Assembly: GCA_000226015.1 (NCBI GenBank)
Contig: JH153354.1
Location: 31,936 to 82,483 of the forward strand
Origin: Mnemiopsis leidyi
Taxonomy: Eukaryota > Ctenophora > Tentaculata > Lobata > Bolinopsidae
DNA length: 50,548 nt
Direction: 5' to 3'
Shown here: positions 33,165-45,100 of the stretch, one piece after another
Layout: every line of letters begins with the position of its first letter
Position numbering within the stretch: position 1 is the stretch's first letter
Notes under the pieces: model-generated
Told to the model about the DNA's origin: nothing
Database searches by the model: none
What the model saw: the letters and a program-made list of their open reading frames with translations, nothing else
Translations under genes and position numbers: made by a program

Positions 33165-35961
33165 TTTGCAAGGATGGGTGGCCCTTTATATAGACAGTGT
33201 AATCCAATTATCCTTGATCGGTTTTTCTAATAAAAATTCTAATCGCATATCGTTTCATCGTTGATCACGGTAATACTGCAAGGTAGTCTCCATGCAGTTT
33301 CCGATATGTAATCATCTACCTAACTGAGTCCTTCATCAAATTATGCCATTATATTGGCTTGTGAGCTTATGGCGTAGTTTAGTTTTACTGAAGGAAGTGA
33401 AAGCTGAGAAGCTTGGTTACAATTAAACGTTACTCAGATATGTGAATCCAACTTAAGTTGCAACATGACAATTCATGTGGACTTTGACTTCCCAAACGTT
33501 CTGCTTGCTCTACACTGCAGACTGGCCATTTAGAGTTGAGTATACATATCTATATATTCTTATGCATATTTACATACATGTTTCTTCTTGCCATTGTTCA
33601 CCGTTTTGTTGGAAGTTCCTTACATATATGTTTTTAAGGGTTTCTTAGCTTAATATCTTCAATTCGGTATAATCCCGCATGTATAACTATTACTAATTAC
33701 AGGCGATCAAAATAGCAGAAATATCCGAGTATTGAAGGTAAATGTAAATTCCTAAATTTTATGAAAGCGCATTAGCAGATCGCTATTTTTTTCCCCGATC
33801 GCTAATTCATATGTGAAATGATGTCAGCAAAACATTTGGCTCCTTTGTTGCGTTTGTGCCATTCGAGTGTTTGCTGCCAAAAATCACCATTATATCCGAT
33901 ATTTTTCATGACTATAGTCTGAGACTAATAGTCTATTGTTTACAAATTGTATGTTAAACTTAGGCATCATGGACCATAGTGATTCGACATAATTACGTTA
34001 TAATAATTGACTAATCTCACAGTTATGTTTCACCAATGTGCAGAAGCGTAGTATATATCACAACAACATGTGGATAGAAAGATAACTAGGTTTGAATTAA
34101 CTTCCTTCCTCGTCAGTTTCTTCCGCAACTTGACCCTGCCAGACGGCAAACCCAAAATCCTTCATTTAGATACCTACGTCCATTCTCGTCTTAGGAACAA
34201 GATATTGCAGTGCCAGCATTATAATCACACGTCAAAAATTGTCGTTATGTCATTGTAATGATATCGAATATATTAATGCAAAACAAAACTACACATACCT
34301 AAAGCCGTCAGTTATAATTGTGTTTTAGTTCTTCCCAGTGGCATTCCTCCCTAATTAGATCTAACATCCTGGTTAAGAAAACTGAATAGCGTGCTGACTG
34401 CTGGCACTTATAGACTTGGGTACAGGACACTGTGGAACTATGCAGTTATATTGGCCATCTATTTTTGATGTTTCTTCGTTTTTGTGCTCCACTATAAAGC
34501 ACAGTTTGCTCTGCTGAGTAATTTACTCTAATTGCAGAAGATAGGGAAGGCTGTACCCGCCCCACATCTAAGGACAGACAGTGGCCACCGACACGCGTAT
34601 TTCACTCAGCTCGATTAACTACATTTAACTCTTGTAAATGTGATCTAATACCTCTCCCTTACCTCCGCTCAGAACTAATAGCTAAATAGATTTTACGTGA
34701 GTTTTTAGGCCTTATTTTTGCGGTCACATGAAGGCAGGTAGCAGCAACTCGCTGTAGAATACCGCTCCATGGGCCAAAGCTCCAGTGTATAATTTGGTTA
34801 GGGGTGGACCACATTTATCCGCTTCTGCACTGATGTAATTTAGATTTCATGATTAGTGAATTCTTGTTTGGTATTTCGAATTGTCTCGATAGCAGCCCCA
34901 ATTGCTTTGAACCTTATCCAAACTTATATAAATGTGTTTGAAGGTTCCGCTATTTCCGATTTCTAGAAACGTTTAACCAATACAATTTGCTTTTACCGCT
35001 AGACAATATGAGTGTATTACACACCCCAGTCTGACGTGTCATGAGCGTAAAAGCACATACACACGTGTGTACACTACCGTTCAAGCGTTCTAAATGTGCT
35101 TCAACATGCATCTTGTCTAGTCACTTGTCCATGTATATCAGCTACCGTCCGCATATCAACTTTATATAGTGTTTTATTCGTATAATTCTTTGAGGTAATT
35201 AGATAACAATTAGTACTTGTAGAGTTGAACTTAGCCGCGATGCGTAAATCATAGTTGTAGTTTAACTTTATGTAAGCTTAACTTAACTGAACTTAATACG
35301 TTTAATTTAACAATTTTCATCAACAAGCTCAAACCCGAGTAACTAATATATTATTGATATGCTTTACAATGTATTCATATGCTAATTGTAAAAGGTTGAG
35401 CTAAGAAGAAGTTTAATGTTTAAAATATAACCATGTTTAAGTTATGTGCCATAAAGCAAGTGCTGAAGTACTTGAAGCAGTAAACGTATAAAAGAAGCTC
35501 AACTATTCTGGAATGTGTAAGGTGACTGTGGCAGGTGCGGAAATAGCGATTTTGTCAGATTTCTCATTAACATCGAGGCTCATGTGATTTATATCTGTAA
35601 ACTATCGTTGATCGTCCTTCCGTAATTCTAATTTGTAGTTTACTGGAGCCTTTACTGTCATTGGCCTTGAGCGTCTTGGTGATCAACACGGAAAATGGGA
35701 TAAGTTCTTTGATTTTGGTATTTTCTTTGTGACTCAAGTGAAGTGCCGAATACTAAATCATGTTCATGAATCATGAGTCATTTGTATTTTTCATGAGTTA
35801 AGAAGAGAAGGCTTAAATTGAAGAACATATTGAAATTGCCAACAAAACATCCGAGTAAATGCGCCTGGTGTGGTCCAAAACTTTGATGTACTTGTTTGGA
35901 CAACTTAAGTCTTCACATTTTATCGGGGAACATGGAATCTTTCCACCTACTCGTTGGTATG

Positions 35962-36045
35962 TTTCATCGCCTCCCAGCTTGAGGCCTTCCACTTCTACTA
36001 TTATTTCATCGCCTCTAGGCTTGACGCCTTTCAGTTTTACTATTT
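35962..36045 (-). repeat. 42-bp duplication, open in frame on the minus strand
   Basis: Two copies 42 bp apart. On the minus strand they give two 14-residue repeats, EIVKLKGVKPRGDE and IIVEVEGLKLGGDE, inside an 85-codon frame (35813-36070). No known domain is visible. Confidence 0.5.
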
Positions 36046-36908
36046 CTTCATAAGTAATCAGATTTTCCATCTTAAATTGTTGACTTCAAAGTATAAGCCA
36101 TGGCCGCGCTGGCTGATTGAAATTCCAGCGAAAATCCTTATAGTAGTAAACAAGAATTCAAGTTGACTGTTAAAAACTCCTAAATCCAAGTTTTCAAGAT
36201 TTTATCGCCCACGCTACAGGTGTTTGCAATTCTCGATTGATGGGTTATATTACAAGGATTACAAGGATAACAAATAAATATGTCGAATTACAGATGTAAT
36301 GTCTGACTCAAAGGTCTAAAAAATAAATTTAAACATCAAAACGAACCAGTGCACCTGGTAGATTAAACCTGCAGCCCTATGGTAGGAAATGTAAATAAGC
36401 TGAAGGAACAAGATACGAGTATACGGGTATAACGGTCTCGATTGATTACGGCGAGTTTGCTTTCGACAGTAAATCACAACATTCTTAATTGATCAATTTT
36501 ACCTTTTCGTCCATTTTTAACCTTGTGGGCGATAATAATATGAGCACTTTTGTCATTGCCTTTCCATATGATGGCGTCATAGTGTGAATAAACAATTGAA
36601 AATCGAGAGGAAGGCAGGAAGAGTGAATAGTTGCTATAGCAGCAAAATTGTAACAGTGGCTCGCAAAGAAACCCTGCCATTAGATTTATAAGTCGAAAAT
36701 TGCTTTGAACGTGATTTGTCATATTGTAGAGATCGGTCTCATGCCGTTCATCATATCATAGAAATCCTTTCAAGTTATGCAATCTTATGATGACAGCTGA
36801 CATAACTTAAATTCTGATATATGGTTTTACTACACACGCATATTGACAATGTCCATAAGCTTCATTTACACTTATTCATTCTTGTATGTTCTGTAGCTCG
36901 ATGTAGAC

Positions 36909-36938
36909 GTAGTAGTAGTAGTAGTAGTAGTAGTAGTG
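36909..36938 (+). repeat. (AGT)n microsatellite, about 9-10 units
   Basis: An uninterrupted run of GTA/AGT triplets in non-coding sequence. Confidence 0.95.
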
Positions 36939-37544
36939 TTAAAAGTGTAGAACCTCACATTCTTTAGCCAAAGTATTTTCTATAAATAGCGCAATTTCTT
37001 TGAACTCCTTTGTCGTTTAGATCCGTCAAAATGTGGGACTTCAATTATATCAAAAGCAAGGTTAACTGTACGTGTTTATTTAACTTGCAACTTAGTTTTC
37101 TAATAAGGTTTAGCAGATCAGCTAGTATCGACGTATCGTAGGATTTTACAGTTCTGTAAAATGACCTTGGCTTGAAGCAAGTATACATCGATGCAATCCA
37201 TGAATGTGTAGAAAAATCATGGATTGTATAAGGTTACAAACATGGCACAACTATTGTGAGGTTAAAGTTGCTTTGGAATATCAATACAATCACAGCGTCG
37301 CTATACTTTAAACTAACATTATGCTATTGAGTCAGCATCTTCACTACAAAAACATCTTCACTACATCAGAACAGAACGTTAACGAACAATTCAGACAGAT
37401 GATCACATAACGAGTAACGACGGAATTAGACCTCAGAAACCTTATCAAACGCGTCTATATACTTTGCTTAAGGGATTGTGAACACTGATCCTTCTGACCC
37501 TCTATTTTGTCGGTATTTTTTGTTCTAATTTTATTTTTTGTTCT

Positions 37545-37599
37545 AATTTTATCCTCGACTCACACTTTAGAATCTAAAGTGTGAGTCGAGGATAAAATT
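37545..37599. repeat. Perfect 27-bp inverted repeat with a 1-nt loop
   Basis: Arms 37545-37571 and 37573-37599 are perfect reverse complements; the left arm begins AATTTTATCCTCGACTCACA. The loop is a single A. The tiny loop argues against a microRNA precursor and for a fold-back duplication event. Confidence 0.9.
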
Positions 37600-38209
37600 C
37601 ACAGTATAAATTTCAGGTTTGCGACAAATTTCACGCATTCGGCTATTCTAGTACATATCCCTAGCCCCATGACTATGGGTTCATGCGATTAACTTGCCAA
37701 GATTATAGGGTAGACTTCTCTAATCTGTAATAGTTCCTCTGACGTGTGACTCTGAGGATTCCGCTCATTCGTAGCATTAAGTTCTTATAAAGTTCCTGCA
37801 GTACCTTGGACTATTGGCCAATCCGACATTAAACAGGGTGACTTTATACTTTAGTAGCTCAGGAGTTCTTACCGGACACTCGCGTGAAGACCGACAACGC
37901 TGGCACGCCCATCTTCACTGGCTAGCCGTGATTTTTAATCGGAAGAGTCCCGGCTAAGAGCTAAGTAGAGGAAGGTCCGACAATAATTAAACCGTGGAAT
38001 GAATGAAGATGAAATTAGCAAATACTGGAGACCCTGCCATGCCTGCTGCTTGATCCTGCTTGTGCCAATTTTCCGCGGTACAGATGTGTGAGACTGACTG
38101 ACGTCCAGCAACACCGAGCTGTGATATTTAACGCATACCGCATGCTATTGTGTACACGACATGATAAAGTTAAGCAGTGCTGTGTACATTTAATTTTACG
38201 TGTTGACAG

Positions 38210-38422
38210 ATGGAGAGCAGCCATAAGAAATACCCGGACTCCAAGTTTCCACTTCCCGCTCATGGGCATTTGGCCTTTTTTTTTCTTCATTTGTTCTTAT
38301 CGTTTATGTGCTTCGGTTTTTATTTTGCCTCATTAGAAAAGCGTAATTTTACAAGGGTCAAGAGTTTTATACCTTATGTACCAGGCATTCCAATTTCAAT
38401 TGAGAATAGTGTTCACTTTTAA
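38210..38422 (+). CDS. Small hypothetical membrane ORF, 70 aa
   Basis: It starts MESSHKKYPDSKFPLP, has one strongly hydrophobic segment (LAFFFLHLFLSFMCFGFYF), then a basic stretch and the end ENSVHF. The hydrophobic core is partly encoded by a T9 run, which can create such segments by chance. It lies about 300 bp before the testican-like gene on the same strand. There is no recognised family and no splice evidence. Confidence 0.2.
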   Translation: MESSHKKYPDSKFPLPAHGHLAFFFLHLFLSFMCFGFYFASLEKRNFTRVKSFIPYVPGIPISIENSVHF

Positions 38423-38722
38423 GCTTCTGCAGCGCCATTGGCATTAGCAGTTAGAATTTCTTGAAAGGCCTAATAACGCGCCTGGCCTTGCATTTCAGTC
38501 CAAAAATAATTTAGCCCAAAATATTTTCTTCTTACAAACGGAAATACATAAGTCGGGCAACCTTAAACCTTAAATGTTTACTTTGTTGGTTTTACGTCTT
38601 GTTCCACGTTTCGTTGTTACTGTTTTTCACTTGTTATATCAGCATCTGACTGCTTAGTATGATTTTTAAGTTACATTCTTCTTAGAAATCATGTCATATT
38701 AGAGTGAGCATGAGTGCCTTCT

Positions 38723-39142
38723 ATGACGGGACCTAACATGAGAAAGTTGAACGACGTGGTAATATTTATCTGGGTATTCTTTGCTCCACTTCACGCTGGA
38801 CCTATCGATAAGCATCCTGAAAACAGAGTTACAATAGTAAGTACTTCCCATATTGTATCATATGACCAAGACATGATTCTATTATTACTTGTAATATACC
38901 GAAATAAAGAACAAGATTCATAACTGCCCGATAAAGCCATACCCTTCACCCTTGGTTGATTCGAATACCAAGCCCGACGTTCAGTGAAAGAAAAATGCGA
39001 ATTATTACATCTCCAGGTGAGGCCACATGCGCCACCAAACATAGCAGTTCCGGTACCACCCGAGGATGACACCTTCGGAAAACCATTACAGTTAGAGCCC
39101 GAAGGCAATGGAACCAACGACAGACCCGCAAGGGACGAAATG
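38723..39142 (+). CDS. SPOCK: Testican-like gene exons 1-2 (signal peptide and linker)
   Basis: Exon 1 (38723-38836) encodes the signal peptide and ends at GTAAGT, phase 0. The likely cleavage is after the Ala of PLHA, before GPID. Exon 2 (39017-39142) opens after ACATCTCCAG and encodes a Pro- and acid-rich linker (APPNIAVPVPPEDDTFG) with the sequon N69-G-T. Its donor is the weak GTGTGC. The intron between them is 180 bp. Confidence 0.75.
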
Positions 39143-42100
39143 GTGTGCTTTTGCTTGAGAACCGTATTTTTTCATATGATATGCTGATAGTATTAAAAAA
39201 TTGGTTTTTAGTTCTGAATGGGGATCGATAATTGCTAACTAGATTTTTGATGAGATTGATTATATTTCCAAAAATTGACTACTAATAGAATCACTCTGGC
39301 AATATTTAAGTAGAAACACAACTTTCCTGGATTTTGATGGCCTATGCCTTATATCTCTATACATATAGAGATATAAGGCATATGCCATCGAATACCAAGA
39401 AAGCTGTTCATATCGTGAAATAGATATGAACATATATGTTCATGCAATCATATCGATTCCACGAAATTGATATAATCAAAGAAATCAATCTTACTACTTT
39501 ATATGTTTCGCTTTTCCCAGTGTTTAAGCGAAGCCTCGAGTGACTGTCAATCAAGGTGCATCACTCTCGAAGCGAATTGTCTTTGCGGAACCAACCGGAA
39601 GACCTACAGAAATGTGTGCGAGATCGCCTGCATGAGAAAAGTAGACCAGGAGACAATAAATATACGTAACGTTGGAAAGTGTGAGCCGGGTAAGTAGGTG
39701 GAATACTCTTCATGAATCGAGGAATGCAGCTTCAGTTTCAGACATCAGAGCTCCTTGTTATGATCGATGTTAACGATGATTCTTGGTTGCTTGAGAATGC
39801 CCACACCATCGAAGGATGTGGCCGCTGCTGGGTGATAAAATGTTGATCATGAACCTTGAAAATTTCTTTATCTTTTGTGTGTCTGAGACATCTTTTTCAC
39901 AATCTCTTTAAGTAGTAGCAAGTCACGTGATTTAACCAAAATAATCCCAGTGTTAACGGCGGCCATGTCTGGAATAAATGATAATTGTTGATATCTGTAC
40001 CACAGTGTCTATGTAAAAATTTGGCAACTTTGCCATCTTTATAACTCTGTACCTTGGCATGTAAGCACGCATGGATTTTACCTTTCTGTCAGTGCAATAC
40101 ACAAAAGTTTGTACTCAGATAAATTTGTAGCGCATATTCTAGATGACAACGCCCGACGGCTTAATTGTACCTTGCAAAAAAACATTTCCATTATTTAAGG
40201 GGAAGCTACAAGTCAACCACGGACTGAAGAAAAAATTGGAAAAGGTAAACTATCGTTTGCAGAATGGCTTGGAATCGGCTGGCTCTGCGTACACTAGCAA
40301 TGCAAAGTTGTTACTCCTTGCCTAATGTGCCTAAGGGGATTTCGCGTTTGCACAAAATTTTTATGCCAGGTGTATTTCACTGCTGACACGAAAGTGTGCA
40401 TGGTGCTGATGAGTGATGAATTCAAGCATTCAGGTCCCCGCTTTAGCACTTCTTGCAATCTTATGTTTTTGAACTTTTCCAGCATTTACGTTCATATATT
40501 CATATTGTTTGTAATTCTAGCCTAATCGAGTTTCGAATCTACAATCATTTATAGTTGAGTTTCTATCATTGTCAAGCAAAGTATAGCATTGTTAGATTTT
40601 TACTAAGCTCCAGGAGCGTCACCTGGTTTATGATTTTAACTTCAGTTTGCTCAAATGAGAGGCTTCAAGTTTACAAGAACATGGTCAAGGACCTGATAAC
40701 AACAAAACACTTAGTCGACCATGTCAAAAGGTTTGAATAATGATTGGAGATCGTGGTGCTGTTTTGATGATTTACATTGTCCATTACTGCCTAACAGGCC
40801 AAATACGAAATGAGTAATGACAAAAATCTCGGACAGTTAATGATAACAGTCATACAATATGTATGCAGCTTTTTAAGTGATGCCTCCAGTTATGAAGTTT
40901 AACGCATTATAATGAATGGTATGTAATCTCAGTAGAAAATTCTGTATAGAAGTAAAATAAATAGCAGGTGGTCTAAAGTTCCATGACAATTTTCAGTCGG
41001 TAGGCAGGTATTTAATGAATACCTACCTAATTTGATAAATATACCTACCTACCGACTAAAAAATGGCCATTGAACTTTAAACCACATGCTTTTTATGGTA
41101 CCATATGTTTTACTTCTATATATAATTACATAAATAAACACGATTTATCAACGTTATCATGAATTTACCATTTGATATAAGGCATCGGCAGGTGCGGATC
41201 GATCTCAAACTGTGTTCAAGCCAAAGTAGCGGTACAGTTTGCTACCAGGAGTGGCTCCGAGTCAATAATGGAGTGTCCTGACGCTCTTCCTGCGTTCTTC
41301 CTTTTCACAGGTCTCGATTGTCCAGGTAATCACTTGATTGAAGCACCTGTCGGAATGAAACCTCCTTTGTTACGGTATACTATCATCTATTCTACATGAT
41401 TTATTTGCAGGTGTAGGCTATTTTACAATTCCTGTCGATTTGCTTTTTGGGATTTAATTCTGGTCTAAGAGGGAAACTTTGATGATGCCCCTTTTTCTTT
41501 TGACTTTCTATTATCTTGAGAAATTTGCCCCAAATCGTGCAATGTGACATACACTGATCTATAAGAAGTAGATGACGACTGTATCTGAAAGGAAGATACT
41601 GTTAACTAATTATAATCTGGGCTGATAGGGGCAACTTTTCTATCTTTCCTAATAAAAAAAAGAAAAACTCTGAACAACCCACAACCTTTACTATCTAATT
41701 CTCAGCTGGAACATGATCTAATTCTGTAAATTCACATATTTCTTACTCAGGAACTGGAGTTCATGAGAAATCGATATCAAAATCAGAGTTTAATTTAGCT
41801 GATTTTCTGTATCACTTTTTACTCGCTATATCAACAAGTGCGTGAGAAAGCATGTGTACAGTCGTATCTATATAGCATTGATTCCTTTTCGTTGTCATGT
41901 GTTCCATGAGCATTTTTTGAATCATTTACGCTGTGATAAATTGCGTTTTATAAAATGAATCGTAATGTTTCTCCCGCACTTAAATGCCAAGCTTTAATCA
42001 CGACATGAGTTCTCACTCTGTTTGCATTAAATGACAATTTCAACTGACAGCTCAACAGTTAACGTGTACACCACTGGATCTAGCACCCATTTTCGAAAAT

Positions 42101-45100
42101 TGGTAGTCATGAATAAAATTTGGAGATAATCATTGACTAAATCATTTTCTGAGAACAAGTTCTGTCAGATTCTAATATTTGATTTTTCCTTTGCAATCTC
42201 AGATTCACTTTCAGCGCATATTTAAATCCCAGAACATTCCCTTGAAAGGCCAAAAATTAAAAGACAGTATTATGTAACAAAAATGTTGGATCGAATATTT
42301 AGTGGATATATTATCTGTTGAGGCGTCAGTATGCGGCATTTTAATGGAATCATTCAATCATTGGGATTGTCACTCTTTACCCAAAATAAACTCATTGAAG
42401 TATTGATAAGACATTGAAACATGAATTCTACTTGCAGACATGCAAATTTTCCGCATATTTTAGCAGATAATCAGATAATGTAACTGTAAGAAACTTTATT
42501 TCAAAATGGATTACGAAGCATTCATATTTAGGTCAAATAGTAAATAAAGCAAATTAAAAATGCGCCAAAAAGTGTGGAGATTTTGAGCAAATGCATTGAA
42601 AATATGATCATTACTAATATTACTGACCATCACTGAGCAACATCAAACTAGCAGCAGAACTTCCACTTGCAATATTAAGGCTAAAAGGAAAGGTCAAATG
42701 AGTGTGTTTCAAGAGCTCGTTTTGTCTCAAACATAAGCTCGGTCTTCTGCAAATTTTAGGTCATATTGCCAAGTGTCTGAACTTAATCAATTCGCGTAAA
42801 TGAAATGACTCATGTCTACAAGCATTACGGTTATAAGCGATTTCTACAGTTTCTAAAATATCCTTTAGAAAACGAAAGCTTATTCTGAATAATTAAATCG
42901 ATTTCGATATCATCCACTAAAGTCAAAGCTATAACTATAAGTATATATATGCAAATAAATTTTGATGAAGGGAGTAATGCTTGCTGTTCAGACTACGTGG
43001 ATGTGACGCTACAAAGTGTTTTCAACAATGAGACAATTGTGAACTGTAAAGCAGCTAGTAAAGTCAACAACCGACTCTTCAACAAGAAGAACTGTGGGTG
43101 GTCTAACAATGGTAAAATAGTTTTAATCAATTGTAGATAAATCAATGCCAACTAAAAAGTTAAGACCATTAGGGTGCAAATACCGCTAAAATTAGACTAT
43201 TGGTGAGAATACATTTACAAGTATGGAGAAGTTAGTACAATGCTGAAAGTGAGAATACATTTACAAGTATGGAGAAGTTAGTACAATGCTGAAAGTGAGA
43301 ATACATTTACAAGTATGGAGAAGTTAGTACAATGCTGAAAGTGAGAATACATTTACAAGTATGGAGAAGTTAGTACAATGCTGAAAGTGAGAATACATTT
43401 ACAAGTATGGAGAAGTTAGTACAATGCTGAAAGTGAGAATACATTTACAAGTATAGAGAAGTTAGTACAATGTTACTACACAGACAGTAGTATGTACATA
43501 CTAGTTAGTACAATGTTACTACACAGACAGTAGTATGTACATACTAGTATGTACAATGCTGAAAGTGAGAATACATTTACAAGTATGGAGAAGTTAGTAC
43601 AATGTTACTACACAGACAGTAGTATGTACATACTAGTAAGTACAATGTTACTACACAGACAGTAGTATGTACATACTAGTATGTACAATGCTGAAAGTGA
43701 GAATACATTTACAAGTATAGATGAGTTAGTACAATGTTACTACACAGACAGTAGTATGTACATACTAGTATGTACAATGCTGAAAGTGATCATTTTATCA
43801 GGACCCGATCTGCGTGAGCTGGTGACTTGGTCTTTCGACATGCTTGACGTTAATGTGGATTTGCATCTGGACAAGGATGAGTTAAACGTGAGATTTTTCT
43901 ACTTAGTCTAAGCAAAAAACTGAACAAGAAAGTTTAAGTGAACAGACTAATAGTCTGTTCACTTACACTTTCCTGTTCAGTTTTTTGCTTCTCAGTTCAA
44001 GATAATCACAATGATATTTTCTTACTTTCATCAGTCCAAACTTTTTCGTACAAACAATGCCATTGATTGTATAAATTAATTATAAAGAACCATTTACCAT
44101 ACCTGCATAGGCCATACACAAATAAATCGGCATTCAATCAAAACGCTCAGATACTAACGAACATTCCCGATCAACAATGTGGACAGTCCTTCTTCATGAA
44201 TTGTGACACGGATATGGATGGTCGTGTAAGGGAAGATGAATGGAGTTCCTGTTTGGGGTGTCAAGGTGAGTTTGGAGTGAGCTGCGGTTATAGTTCTATT
44301 CAGGGAGATTATATTACTTTGCGACATGCGTGCTTTGATATTGCGAGTCTTTTTGAGATCATTATTCACATTTGTACATTATAAGAGATTCTTCACACGG
44401 TAAAATTGAAAAGTTGACCATGAAAACTATATATAGATCGGCATCCTTCAAAATAATATTTTTACCATAACATGACGAGGAAAACATTACTTACAGAAAT
44501 TTCCTTTAGTAAATCAATGAAAAGATCATTGAATCACCATACCTCTAGATATTTTTCTCTATAAACATTGTCCATTTCTTTTTAGACTGTCACAGACCTT
44601 GCTACGTATACCAATCAAAGAGAACAGCCCATGCTCAGACAAGGAGATCGCTGGAGCCTATTGTTACTTGCAAAGCTGATGGAACTTGTGCCAGCAAACA
44701 GTGTGAAAGGCACTGGAATTTACACGAAGTTTGTTGGTAAGAACTTTTAATATTAAACTGTAACGATCGCTGGTATATTTGTTTCCATATAACATAAGTT
44801 GAAGAGCACATGTAACGATATCATTAGATCACCAATATGGTAATTTTAAGCAGCTTGAGGTTTTTCAACTTTTATGTGACATAAATAATGCTGGTTATAC
44901 ATATAAAGGCATAATAACTTCGCACCAGCCACTATATTAGCTCAAGGCTGCCATTGAGCTTGCAAGATTGTTTAAGTTTTGTTTTAACATTTTAAAGGAA
45001 CCAAATCAAAAACCAGCTTGTTCGTATTTACTGCTTTCCTAATTCGCCAATGGCTATCAAAACTGTTTTCATAGGTGTGTGGATCCACAGTGCAATGAGA

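Larger units (their letters stand above)
31801..37544. other. Long gene-free stretch
   Basis: About 5.7 kb of AT-rich sequence without a supported gene. I note a small minus-strand ORF at 32961-33164 with a TATATAAA just upstream, an in-frame 42-bp duplication at 35962-36045, and an AGT microsatellite at 36909-36938. Everything else lacks splice context or coding character. Confidence 0.4.

Noticed and set aside
37545-37599. MicroRNA precursor
   Set aside because: The arms pair perfectly with a single-base loop, unlike animal pre-miRNA hairpins that have loops of several bases and bulges.
40143-40325. 60-codon plus-strand frame within testican-like intron 3
   Set aside because: No splice signals in phase and no similarity to EC or Kazal modules.
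41310-41325. Possible 15-bp microexon between CTTTTCACAG and GTAATC in testican-like intron 3
   Set aside because: Splice signals are good, but the flanking exons already join in phase and a 15-bp insertion has no support.
43203-43791. CRISPR-like array
   Set aside because: The units are contiguous without unique spacers and lie in a eukaryotic intron.
43681-43911. Open frame starting in the minisatellite and running into the EF-hand exon
   Set aside because: The frame joins repeat to exon 5 by chance. The splice acceptor at 43800-43801 and phase with exon 4 show the true boundary.
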